This document shows, piece by piece, positions 52,196 to 61,174 of a DNA stretch of 64,000 nt. The position numbers and the translations under genes are program-made. Source of the stretch: Bifidobacterium myosotis (GTDB lineage: Bacteria > Actinomycetota > Actinomycetes > Actinomycetales > Bifidobacteriaceae); assembly GCF_002259745.1 (NCBI RefSeq), contig NZ_MWWW01000027.1:40736-104735 (forward strand), read 5' to 3'. The notes beneath the pieces are model-generated. The model had not been told where the DNA came from and ran no database searches. It worked only from the letters and a program-made list of their open reading frames with translations. The first letter of the stretch is position 1; each line of letters begins with the position of its first letter.

Positions 52196-55100
52196 TCAGC
52201 TGAGGCTGATGGCGACCGGTCCGTCGGACACGGGGATGGTGAGGTCGCGCCCGCAATGACGGCCGATGGTCAGGACGGCGCCGTCGTGGGTGAAGGCGCG
52301 CAGGGTGGCGCGGCCGTCGAGCGCGTTGGTGACGTCGAGGGTGATGATGGTCCGGCCGGATTCGCATTCCTCGATGGTCGCACTGGCGTACCGGGCGCCG
52401 TCGAGCATCACATGGATGCGGTCGGCGGCGGACCGGATGAGATGGAACCGCCGGTTCACACCGTCGGTGGGCGTGATGTGGGTGATTCGGGTGCCGACGA
52501 CGCCGCGCGTCACATTGACGTCGGCCTGATTATCATCCGATTGCGTGCCGCCGTATACCACACGCCCGAAATCCGGGTCGTCGGCCACGACCGTCGCGGC
52601 ACCGCGCAGGTAGCCGCAATAGCCGAGATCGGTTTCGCAGCCGTAGATCCAATAACCACGGTCCGCGGGCTGGCCGAGCCAGGTGGTGGCGTAGGGGAGC
52701 GGCTCGAATCCGCCGCTGGAGGCGCCCTGGTTTTCGGCGCCCGGGAACCAGTATCCGTACCCGCTCGCCTTATCGCCGGCGTTGACCAGCGCCCACGAGC
52801 TCAGCAGCGACGCCGAGGCGAGCCGCAGTAGCCCGAACGGCGAACCGTCCGCGTACAAGGCGTCCTGCAGCAGCGACCATCCGCCCATCTGCGACATGTA
52901 ACTCAACGTGTACTGCATCGTGTCGTTGCGGATGTCGGAACCGGTGACGTAATAGCCGTTCTCCAGCCATCCTCGGCAGGCGATGTTGCAGGCGCGCTGG
53001 TAGCGGTCGAACCGCTCCACGTCGCCGGCTCGGTACGAGGTCGCGGACCGTCCGTCCGTGTTCCACACGCGCATCGCATGGCCGCGTCCCCAGTCCACCA
53101 CGGCCTGCGTGGTCTCGAACCCGGTGGTGTCGAAGGCGTATTCGGAGCCGAACAGGTCCTTGGCCTGACGGATGAGGAAGTCGGCCTTGTGGTTCCAGTA
53201 CGCCTCCAGCTGGGCGGCGCGCACCGGTTCGTCCTCGACGCGCAGCGCATCGATCACGTCGGCGATGACCAGTTCGTTGTAGTAGCCGGTCCTGTACGGC
53301 GACGTGTTGTCCAGCTTCGACTCGTAGTCGTAGCCGACCTCGTCCGGATACCGGTACATCGCCGTGAACGTGCCCCACGCGCGCTTGAGGTATTCGCGTG
53401 CCGGCAGTGCGGTCCATTCCGGTTTGCGCACGGCGATCCGGTACATCATGAACCAGGTGAGCGCCACATGCGGGTAGTCCCACAGACGTCCGATGTGCAG
53501 CTGCTCATTGCCGTTGAGACCGCGATGGTCGCGCAGGTTCTTCCAGTCCGGTACGCCGTAGACGCCGTACGGCCACTCCTCCTCGTCGGTGCGCTGCAGC
53601 CCGCCCCACACGAACGAGCCGAGATACCGGTCGAGCGCATGCACCTCGTCCTCGACCGGGTGCTCGGCGTTCTTCGCCGCGAGGAACGCCGGCTTGGCAA
53701 GGCCAGGGTCGTCGCAGGTGACCTCGTAGATGCGCCAGCCCTTGATCTCGTCGTAGTTGTCCGGGTTGAGCAGTGCGCCGGTCTTCGTGTTGCGTTCCTG
53801 CAGCAGGCCGTCGTACCACTTGTCCGGTGCGTCGGCCTGGCAGCGTCGCAGATAGTCTGCGCGCGAGTCGATGAGTTCGCCGACCGGCAACGTGGCGAAT
53901 AGTTCCAGATAGCCGACGTGGCCGTCGCCATAGCGCAACGTCAGCAGGTTCTCGCCGAGCCGGTCAAGCCGCACGCCGTAGATGCGACGGAACACGCCGT
54001 GACGTCCGTGACGATTCCCGTCGTCGCCCATGCCGTTGCCGTCGCCTGTGCCGGCGTAACTGCCCGTGGCCCCATCGCCCGAACCCGCGTCGATCACGCA
54101 ATCCTCGACCAGCCGAATCGCGGTCTCGTCCGGATGCTCGGCGGTGAGCGTGACGTCCGCATACCGGGAGTCGATCTTGATGAGCGCCTCGGTGCCGCGC
54201 GGAAGCGTATAGCCGGGCACCACCTGCACGTCGAGCTTGCCATGGGCGATCAGTTCGCGTCGCGCCTCGTCGTATCCGTCCACCCAGAGCAGATCGAGGC
54301 CGAATGCGCGCCGCTCGCCGGGTGCCAGGGTCAGCGAGCTGGTCGGCAGACGCCAGCGCCCGCCCTCATGGGTGCGGGCTTCGGCCGCCGCCGCGTCGCC
54401 ATGCATGTGGATGCGGTACACCTCACGGGTTTCGCCGTCGCGCGTCGGCTGTTTGCCAAGATCGAACAGCTCCCAACGCACGCCGTCTGCGGGGATGCCC
54501 AGCAGATACGGCGGCTTGCCGTCGGAAGGCGTGGCCAGCATGAACGAGTTGTCGCCGGCCACTTGCGTGTGACGAATCATGCGCTGCGCGGCGTCCACGC
54601 CCCACGCCATGCGGCTGTTCAGCGGCACGGCCATGCCCACATCGGTCAGGGTCAGCGGTTCGCTGCCCGTGTTGGCGAGCGAGACCGTCGCATGCAGCGT
54701 GCGTCCGTCCAGTCGGAACGACAAGGTGGCCTCAAGCGGCCCGTCGCGGAATACGGCGTCGCCGTCCGCGTCGAGATGTCCGTTCAGGCCGGCCGTCGAG
54801 AACTTGCGATCGTTGTCATACGTGATGGTGACATCGCCGAAGCCCATGTCCGGGTCGATGGCCTCGATGCCACCGGCCGGCGTGGTCAGTGAGGAGAGGC
54901 GGCCGTCCGTGATGACCGCCGACTGGTAGCCGTTGGTCAGGTCGTGGCTCGCGTGGATGGATTTCGGGTCGTCCAGCAGGAAGTGGTAGAGCGAATCCAT
55001 GCCATTCGCGCCGTCCGAGAAACCGCGCGGCGTCTGCGCGAATCGCACGAGGAAGGACGCGATATCGTTCTCGCTCGATGCGAACGTGAGCAGTATGGTG

Positions 55101-55747
55101 AACGATTCGGCCTGGCCCGGTGCGAGCGTGAGCGTACGGGCCGGTTCATGCCAGTGCGTATACGCGTATTCCGGTGCGCCGCGCCGGCCTGCGGAACGCA
55201 GATAACAGCGATATGCGGACGGGCGCAACGGCTCCACCAGCTCGAATTGCGTCGTGTCATATGGCATGACCAGCAGACGGAAGTCGCGCTGACCGGCGTA
55301 GGGCAGCAGCAGGAAGGCGTCGGGGGAGTCCAGCGGGGTCGGCCGGTCGTCGGGATGGGTGATGGATGACGGATTGTGTGCCGTGTGAGTACCGGATGCG
55401 TTGACTCCGGCAACTAAGCCGCGGGAGACGATATCGGCGGGGAGGTATGCGTTCGGGGCTGTATCGTCGACGCCGAAGTCAGCGTACAGATCATCAAGCG
55501 TGACCGGTCCATCCCCGTCGTTGCGCACGGTGACCGTGAGACTGGCGAAGACGTCGTCCATCGCGCCGTCGATGGCAACCGTCACGCCAATGCCGTGCGC
55601 ATCGGGCTGGCCGGTCAGGGTTCCGGTCGTGACGCGCGAGCCCGACGCCGTGACGCACACGGCTCCCACAGTGATTGGGGCCAGCGGGCAGGCCGTGCCA
55701 TGGGGGTCGGTCAGCGTGAAACGGCCATCGTCGGTGATGATCTGCAT
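52196..55747 (-). CDS. Large uncharacterised glycosidase-like protein (1183 residues)
   Basis: AAAGGAGAACACC precedes the ATG, and there is no signal peptide. The first about 500 residues look like beta-sandwich modules (FASLTVTVRNDGDGPVTLDD, ATVSLANTGSEPLTLTD). The C-terminal half (about 600-1050) looks like an (alpha/alpha) toroid rich in Trp/Tyr: WDYPHVALTWFMMYRIAVR, GYYNELVIADVIDAL, VVDWGRGHAMRVWNTDGRS and GYWFPGAENQGASSGG. A Gly/Asp-rich insertion (GSGDGATGSYAGTGDGNG) lies between. It resembles the family annotated DUF5695, but I am recalling this and cannot confirm it. It lies directly upstream of a GH127 and a GH36 gene on the other side of hairpins, all on the minus strand, so a role in the same saccharide pathway is likely. 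Confidence 0.7.
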   Translation of the reverse strand: MQIITDDGRFTLTDPHGTACPLAPITVGAVCVTASGSRVTTGTLTGQPDAHGIGVTVAIDGAMDDVFASLTVTVRNDGDGPVTLDDLYADFGVDDTAPNAYLPADIVSRGLVAGVNASGTHTAHNPSSITHPDDRPTPLDSPDAFLLLPYAGQRDFRLLVMPYDTTQFELVEPLRPSAYRCYLRSAGRRGAPEYAYTHWHEPARTLTLAPGQAESFTILLTFASSENDIASFLVRFAQTPRGFSDGANGMDSLYHFLLDDPKSIHASHDLTNGYQSAVITDGRLSSLTTPAGGIEAIDPDMGFGDVTITYDNDRKFSTAGLNGHLDADGDAVFRDGPLEATLSFRLDGRTLHATVSLANTGSEPLTLTDVGMAVPLNSRMAWGVDAAQRMIRHTQVAGDNSFMLATPSDGKPPYLLGIPADGVRWELFDLGKQPTRDGETREVYRIHMHGDAAAAEARTHEGGRWRLPTSSLTLAPGERRAFGLDLLWVDGYDEARRELIAHGKLDVQVVPGYTLPRGTEALIKIDSRYADVTLTAEHPDETAIRLVEDCVIDAGSGDGATGSYAGTGDGNGMGDDGNRHGRHGVFRRIYGVRLDRLGENLLTLRYGDGHVGYLELFATLPVGELIDSRADYLRRCQADAPDKWYDGLLQERNTKTGALLNPDNYDEIKGWRIYEVTCDDPGLAKPAFLAAKNAEHPVEDEVHALDRYLGSFVWGGLQRTDEEEWPYGVYGVPDWKNLRDHRGLNGNEQLHIGRLWDYPHVALTWFMMYRIAVRKPEWTALPAREYLKRAWGTFTAMYRYPDEVGYDYESKLDNTSPYRTGYYNELVIADVIDALRVEDEPVRAAQLEAYWNHKADFLIRQAKDLFGSEYAFDTTGFETTQAVVDWGRGHAMRVWNTDGRSATSYRAGDVERFDRYQRACNIACRGWLENGYYVTGSDIRNDTMQYTLSYMSQMGGWSLLQDALYADGSPFGLLRLASASLLSSWALVNAGDKASGYGYWFPGAENQGASSGGFEPLPYATTWLGQPADRGYWIYGCETDLGYCGYLRGAATVVADDPDFGRVVYGGTQSDDNQADVNVTRGVVGTRITHITPTDGVNRRFHLIRSAADRIHVMLDGARYASATIEECESGRTIITLDVTNALDGRATLRAFTHDGAVLTIGRHCGRDLTIPVSDGPVAISLS

Positions 55748-55800
55748 GGTGTTCTCCTTTACGGATTACGGACGGATTATGGACGTCGATATGGAATCGG

Positions 55801-55910
55801 CTCTCCTCCGAAGAGGAGAGCCTGATGCGGCGCAATCGCCCGCTGCGCCTGCGAACAATCCGCCGGATTACTCGCTCGGTGTCTGCCCCTCACCTGAGAG
55901 GGGCAGACAC
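55801..55910. terminator. Two hairpins between GH127 and the 1183-residue gene
   Basis: CTCTCCTC-cgaa-GAGGAGAG (55801-55820) and GTGTCTGCCCCTC/GAGGGGCAGACAC (55879-55891, 55898-55910; 13 bp) are both perfect stems. The second ends 20 bases past the GH127 stop, so it probably terminates or partly attenuates that transcript before the downstream gene. Confidence 0.7.
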
Positions 55911-55930
55911 GGCAGGGCGGACTCGGCGAA

Positions 55931-58249
55931 TCACTTCACGCGCACGTAGGCGTGGTAGTGCTCGAACTCGATCTGCTCAAGCGGCACGAACTTCAGGCCG
56001 GTGGCCTGATGCGTGAAGGTGAGTGTGCCGGGTTCGCGCACGAACGCGGCATCCGGGTCGGACTCGTTCACCGGCACGTCCAGGTACTTGGTCTCGTCGC
56101 TCAGGGCGGCGAGCACGTACGGGCCCCAGGCCACGGCCGCCAGCTCCGGACGGTCCGGGGTGGGGAACAGGTGCATGTGCGGCTCGAAGTCGAGCTCGAT
56201 GCGCGCGCCGTCGAAGGTGTCGAGGCCGAGCTCGTCGGCGGTGAACGCCAGCTCGCCGGAATCCGTGCGGGCGGCCTCCACCACGATGGGCTCCACGGCC
56301 TCGCCGTTCATGCTCACCGCGACCTTGCCGTCCACGCTCCAACCGGGCACGCGCAGGCGCAGCGTCTTCTTGGCCAGATGCTCCACGTCGATGGTCACAT
56401 GCTCGGGCTTGACGTCCTCCACGCTCACCGTGAGCTTCGCGGCCTCGTCGTCCAGTGTGCCGTTGAGGTATAGGCGCACGTACAGCGCGTCGGCGTCCGT
56501 GTAGTAGGCGCCTTCCGCGTAGTAGAAGTGCGATTCCAGACCGGTGCCGTGGCAGCAGCTGTTCTCCACGTCGAAGCTCTTCTGGCCGCCCGGCTGAGTC
56601 TGGAAGAAGTACAGGCTGCCGCCCTCGGGCACCTGATCGGTGGACGCCGCGATGTGGTTGACCGTGGTGCGCTCGTAGTAGTCACCGAACTTGGCGTCCT
56701 CCGGGAAGTAGCGGTACAGCTCGGCGGAGAGCTTGAGCATGTTGTACGAGGCGCAGCTTTCCGCGGTGTTGTCGAAGATCAGGTTGCCGATCTCGTCGGG
56801 CTGGTGGAACATCTCGCCCTGGCCGGTGCCGCCCAGCGCGTAGATGTGGTGGCCGAGCACCGAGTCGTAGAAGAACTTCGCCTGGTCGAGGTAGTACGGC
56901 ACGCCGGTGGCCTCGAACAGCTTGACCGAGCCGATCACCTGCGGGATGTGCTGGTTGGCGTGCATGCCGCCCAGCGAGTCCACATGCTGGCGCATCGGCA
57001 CCATGAGGCGGTCGTTGTCGAACAGGCGGGCCGCAGCCAGATGCTTCGGCTCGTGGGTCAGGGCGTACAGGTTGGCGAGCGACTCGTTCATGCCGCCGAA
57101 CTCGCCGGCGATGTACATGCTCCACATGTTCTGCAGCTGCTCGTGCGGCAGCTTGGACAGGCGGTCGTAGGTCCAGTCGCCCACCTTGGAGGCCACGTCG
57201 AGCGCGGTCTGGTTGCCCGCGTAGTTGTAGGCGTCGATCAGGCCGGCGAGGATCTTGTGCAGCGTGTAGTACGGTGCCCAGATGGTCGGGTAGGGGGCGT
57301 ACTCCTGCAGCTTGTCGAACTGGAACTCGGAGTAGGCGGAGAGGAAGCCGGGGTGGATGCCCTCCTTGCCCTCGAAGGCGTCCTGCACTTCGGCGAGCGA
57401 GGCGACCACGTAGTCGAGCTTCGACTTGATGGTCTCGTCGCCGCTGGCCGCGTAGGCCAGGGCCAGCGCGGAGAGGTAGTGTCCGGTGGTGTGGCCGCGC
57501 AGCAGGGAGTCCGGCGCGTCCCAGCCGATCATGTCCGGTGCGCCCTTGGTGTCGAGGCCGGCGGCACGACGGAATTCGACGAGCATCTGATCGTCGTCCA
57601 CGGTACGCAGGAACTCCAGACGGCGGGCCTGATTGCGGGCGAGGAAGCCGTCGCCGGTCAGGCGGACGTGGCTGATGGACACCGGGCTGACCTTGGCGGT
57701 GGCGTCCACCGGGGCCTGCGGGTCCTCGGCGTGCACATGCACGGTGGCGTGCGCGTCGATGGTGCTGCCGTCGATCAGGCCGTGGAAGCTCTCCTCGCCG
57801 GGCTCGCCCGCGGTGTGCTCCACGCCGTCGTCCCAGTTGATGCGCTGGGAGAGCAGGCGGTCGTCGTCGGTGCGCACGGCGGCGAACATCGGCAGCTCGA
57901 ACGTGGAGCCGGCCTTGACGTTCAGCTCGATGGGGAAGAACTCCTTGACCTTGATCTTGTTGGCCTGTTCGAGCACCTTGACGGTGAACTCGCGGGTCGC
58001 GGTCGCGTCCCCGTGGGTGAGCGTCGCGGTCAGCGTCACGTCGCGGTCGCCGCGACCGTATTCGGGCATGTGCACGGTGCCGTCGGTCTGAATCCAGCGC
58101 TCGTCGCTGGTGGCCCAGGTGACCGTGGAGCCGTTCTTGCCCTCGGTGGGCAGGGTCAGGTCGAATTCGACGGTGCCGGTGTTGCCGATGTACAGCAGCT
58201 GCGCGTCGGCGTCGACAATCTGCTGGTCGGTGAGTGCGGTGTCGCTCAT
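55931..58249 (-). CDS. GH127/GH146-type beta-L-arabinofuranosidase with N-terminal Ig-like domains
   Basis: This 772-residue intracellular enzyme has two N-terminal domains: residues 1-95 form a bacterial Ig-like module (STVTWATSDERWIQTDGTV), and about 95-200 a second beta-rich segment. The DUF1680 barrel follows, with SLLRGHTTGHYLSALALAYA, APYYTLHKILAGLIDAYNYA and GGMNESLANLYALT. The zinc-thiolate site is E497 and C499 in NTAESCASYNMLKL plus C565-C566 in ENSCCHGTGLESH. The same cysteine pair supplies the nucleophile in GH127. AAAGGAAC precedes the start. Strong codon bias fits high expression. It differs from the 662-residue GH127 protein earlier in the window, so the two probably cut different arabinosides. 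Confidence 0.9.
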   Translation of the reverse strand: MSDTALTDQQIVDADAQLLYIGNTGTVEFDLTLPTEGKNGSTVTWATSDERWIQTDGTVHMPEYGRGDRDVTLTATLTHGDATATREFTVKVLEQANKIKVKEFFPIELNVKAGSTFELPMFAAVRTDDDRLLSQRINWDDGVEHTAGEPGEESFHGLIDGSTIDAHATVHVHAEDPQAPVDATAKVSPVSISHVRLTGDGFLARNQARRLEFLRTVDDDQMLVEFRRAAGLDTKGAPDMIGWDAPDSLLRGHTTGHYLSALALAYAASGDETIKSKLDYVVASLAEVQDAFEGKEGIHPGFLSAYSEFQFDKLQEYAPYPTIWAPYYTLHKILAGLIDAYNYAGNQTALDVASKVGDWTYDRLSKLPHEQLQNMWSMYIAGEFGGMNESLANLYALTHEPKHLAAARLFDNDRLMVPMRQHVDSLGGMHANQHIPQVIGSVKLFEATGVPYYLDQAKFFYDSVLGHHIYALGGTGQGEMFHQPDEIGNLIFDNTAESCASYNMLKLSAELYRYFPEDAKFGDYYERTTVNHIAASTDQVPEGGSLYFFQTQPGGQKSFDVENSCCHGTGLESHFYYAEGAYYTDADALYVRLYLNGTLDDEAAKLTVSVEDVKPEHVTIDVEHLAKKTLRLRVPGWSVDGKVAVSMNGEAVEPIVVEAARTDSGELAFTADELGLDTFDGARIELDFEPHMHLFPTPDRPELAAVAWGPYVLAALSDETKYLDVPVNESDPDAAFVREPGTLTFTHQATGLKFVPLEQIEFEHYHAYVRVK

Positions 58250-58328
58250 GATGTTCCTTTCGGTTGGATTGATGGGATGGATACGGGTGATGGATGGAAT
58301 GGTTACGGGTGATGGTGGTTGGTGGCTT

Positions 58329-58440
58329 GGCTCCCCTCAGTCGCCTGCGACGACAGCTCCCCTCAGAGAAGGGAGCCAACCGACCGGGTTCGCGTTGCGG
58401 ACGGTGAACCGGGACAGCTTCTCTCGGAGCGAGGGGAGCC
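58329..58440. repeat. GGCTCCCCTCAG repeat family copy
   Basis: GGCTCCCCTCAG (58329), CTCCCCTCAGAGAAGGGAGCC and a final GAGGGGAGCC (58431-58440) form alternative stem-loops between the GH36 stop and the GH127 start, all on one strand direction. It could act as a partial terminator inside the operon. Confidence 0.6.
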
Positions 58441-58452
58441 AAGGTAGGGGGA

Positions 58453-60714
58453 TTACAGCGCGGTGAGGCGGAAGAGCCGGGAGAGGTTATCGCCGCCGGG
58501 GATCTTCGAACGCCATTCGCCGGACGAGCCGTCGATGAACGTCAGACCCACCTCCTCGAGCTCGTCGCCGTAGCGCGGACGCCACGGATTCGTGTCGAAG
58601 CCGATTTCCTCGACCTGGTACTTGGCTGTGCGGTCGAGCCCGGCGAGCTTCAAGTGGAACGGCATGAGGTTCACGCCAACATGTGTGCGGTAGTAGCCCA
58701 CCAGCGCCTCGCGACGGTCGGGGGAGACCACCATCCATGCGGCGTGCGCCATGCCGAACGCCGGCTCGAGCGCGAACGGGCTGATGAGGCGGTAGAAGTC
58801 GCCGGTGGCCACCAGCGAGGCGTACTTCTTATCCAATGCGATCTGCTCGCGGATGGCCTCGCGCTCGGCATCGTCGGTCACCGTGCGCGGGTCGAGCTCG
58901 TAGCCGAACGTGCCGAAGTAGGCCACGTCCGCACGGGTCTTGAGCGGCGAGATGCGGCCGGTCTGCGCGTTCGGCACGGCGGAGACGTGGTTGCTCATCA
59001 TGCTCAGCGGATAGACATAGGAGGTGCCGTACTGGATCTTCACGCGCTCCATCGCGTCCGTGTCATCGGAGATCCACGCCTGCGGCGCGTAGGCGAGCAC
59101 GCCCGGGTCGATGCGGCCGCCGCCCGAGCAGCACGATTCGATGAGCATCTCGGGGAAGTCGCGGTTGAGCCGGCGCAGCAGCTCATAATAACCGAGTACG
59201 AAGCGGTGGTACACCTCGCCTTGGCGCTCGGTCGGCAGCGTGGGGGAGTACACCTCGGAGAGCTGGCGGTTCATGTCCCATTTGATGTAGTCGATGCCGC
59301 CCTCGCGGATGGTCTTCGCCATGATGTCCTCGAGATAGTCGATGACCTCCGGGCGGGTCAGGTCGAGCAGGTACTGGTGGCGGCCCACGCTCAGCTCCAC
59401 ATCCGGGTCGCCGAGCACCCAGTCGGGGTGCGTCTCGAAGAGCACGCTGTCGCGGCTGATCATTTCCGGCTCGAACCACAGGCCGAGCTTCAGGCCCAGC
59501 GCATGCACGCGCTCGCCCACCGGCTTGAGCCCGTTCGGGAACTTCGCCGGGTTGGCGAACCAGTCGCCCAGCGAGGTGTCATCGTAGTTGCGATGGCCGA
59601 ACCAGCCGTCGTCGATCACCAGCATCTCGATGCCGAGGTCCTTGGCGCTTTCGGCCAGCTCCACGAGCTTGTCCTCGTCCATCTTCATGTAGATGGCCTC
59701 CCAGGTGTTCACCACGATCGGGCGGCGACGGTCGCGCCACGGGCCGCGGGCCATGCGCGTGCGATACAGCCTGTGGTAGGTGCGGCTCAGGGCGCCGAGG
59801 CCGTCGGTGGAGTAGGCGAGCACGGTCTCCGGCAGCTGCAGGGATTCGCCGGGCTCCAGACGCCAGCGGAACAGCTCCGGATTGATGCCGATGCGCAGGC
59901 GTGTGCGCAGGTAGCTGTCCACATGCACGTCGGCATCGAAGTTGCCGCTGTAGGCCAGCGAGGCGCCGATGGCCGCGCCGTGGGTTTCGGTGGTGTCCGG
60001 GCGGGCGAGCACGAGGAACGGGTTGGCGCGATGGCTGGTGTGGCCGTTGAGGCTGGCCACGCCCTGGTGGCCGGGGCGCAGGTGCGCGCGGGTCGGCGTG
60101 CCCTCGCGGCCCCATTCGCCGGTCAGGGTGATGAGATCCCAATCGCTGTCCGTGAGGTCGAGGTCGGCGCTGTAGGCGGCGTCCACATCGACCGGCTTGC
60201 CGTAGCCCTTGCCGGTGTTGGTGACCTTCACGCTGCGGGCGATGGCCGGGAAGTCGGCGAACAGCGTGTACAGCAGTGTCACCTCGAGGCCGAGGCGGGC
60301 GTCCTCAAGCGTGATCGCGAGGGTCTGCGCCTCGCCGTCGTCCTCGGTGTAGGTGGAGGGCAGGCCCTCGAGCTCCGGCTTGCCGTCCGTGATTGTGTAG
60401 CCGGTGTAGAGCGGACGAATCACATGAGAGCCACGCGTGTCGGTGATGGCCAGCGCGGTCGGGTTGAGGTCGCCCGAACCGGCGGCCGGATACTCCAGAT
60501 GCTCGTCCTCGATGGAATAGGCGTCGGCGGCGTCGCGGGTGAGCAGCCCTTGGCTCGGCGGGGTCTTGAGATCCGCCAGGTCGCCGTCGTCGGTGAGCCT
60601 GGGGCCGAAGTACACATGGCTGAGCTCGCCGCCCGGCAACACCCGCATCACATAGCTGATGGAGTCGTTGCGCAGGTGGAATTGCCTGGCCTGCTCGTTG
60701 AACTGGATGGTCAT
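58453..60714 (-). CDS. GH36 alpha-galactosidase (third of three)
   Basis: This 753-residue GH36 enzyme has the full catalytic set: FHLRNDSISYVMRVLPGGEL at the N-terminus, LVIDDGWFGHRNYDDTSLGDW, FGLWFEPEMISRDSVLF, nucleophile Asp in YIKWDMNRQLSEVYS, sugar loop IESCCSGGGRIDPG and acid/base in ISDDTDAMERVKIQYGTS. AAGGAGGGACC precedes the ATG at 60714. It is cytoplasmic and highly expressed by codon use. It is closer to the second GH36 protein than to the first (shared RQFHLRN and MERVKIQYGTS), so the Asn-bearing copy is a direct paralogue of this active-looking one. It is divergent from the second POT-like transporter. Confidence 0.93.
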   Translation of the reverse strand: MTIQFNEQARQFHLRNDSISYVMRVLPGGELSHVYFGPRLTDDGDLADLKTPPSQGLLTRDAADAYSIEDEHLEYPAAGSGDLNPTALAITDTRGSHVIRPLYTGYTITDGKPELEGLPSTYTEDDGEAQTLAITLEDARLGLEVTLLYTLFADFPAIARSVKVTNTGKGYGKPVDVDAAYSADLDLTDSDWDLITLTGEWGREGTPTRAHLRPGHQGVASLNGHTSHRANPFLVLARPDTTETHGAAIGASLAYSGNFDADVHVDSYLRTRLRIGINPELFRWRLEPGESLQLPETVLAYSTDGLGALSRTYHRLYRTRMARGPWRDRRRPIVVNTWEAIYMKMDEDKLVELAESAKDLGIEMLVIDDGWFGHRNYDDTSLGDWFANPAKFPNGLKPVGERVHALGLKLGLWFEPEMISRDSVLFETHPDWVLGDPDVELSVGRHQYLLDLTRPEVIDYLEDIMAKTIREGGIDYIKWDMNRQLSEVYSPTLPTERQGEVYHRFVLGYYELLRRLNRDFPEMLIESCCSGGGRIDPGVLAYAPQAWISDDTDAMERVKIQYGTSYVYPLSMMSNHVSAVPNAQTGRISPLKTRADVAYFGTFGYELDPRTVTDDAEREAIREQIALDKKYASLVATGDFYRLISPFALEPAFGMAHAAWMVVSPDRREALVGYYRTHVGVNLMPFHLKLAGLDRTAKYQVEEIGFDTNPWRPRYGDELEEVGLTFIDGSSGEWRSKIPGGDNLSRLFRLTAL

Positions 60715-61174
60715 TTGGTCCCTCCTTGATTGGCGTGAAGGGCTGCGATGCCATGAGGCGGTGTATGGTGCGAAACCGTGGCATCCATGCCAAATCGTTG
60801 CCCTCAGTGTATGGGGAAACGATTCGCATCCGCACTCGCCACTCCTGCGATTAGGTGGATAAATCTTCGCCGTGCGGTTTGGTTCCCGCCGGGGGTGCCG
60901 CAGTACGGAACAAGCGTCATGGGAGGGATGTGACGGTCGTCGCGGTCGTCGCGGTCGTCGCGGAACCTGGGTTGACGAATCCTCATGTAACGGCAATGTT
61001 TCGTTCATCCCGGTACGCATGAATATCCACTTTTTTCGTGAAAAGTGTACCCGATGTTAGGAAAGCATCAGTTTACCGTTGGAGCCAGCGCAGATGTTCG
61101 CGCACAGTTACATATCCATCAATCGAATACGCATGTATTCCGCATATCCGGCTCCTCATACAAGGAGGTACGCA
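60715..61174. promoter_or_regulatory. Divergent GH36/transporter control region
   Basis: This 460-base gap has no gene. GAATATCCACTTT at 61021-61033 recurs exactly before the next transporter (62976-62988). It overlaps the palindrome CACTTTT-ttcgtg-AAAAGTG (61028-61047). GATG...CATC arms follow at about 61052-61068. These are likely operator sites controlling the MFS genes and perhaps the GH36 gene. The regulator is unknown. Confidence 0.5.
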
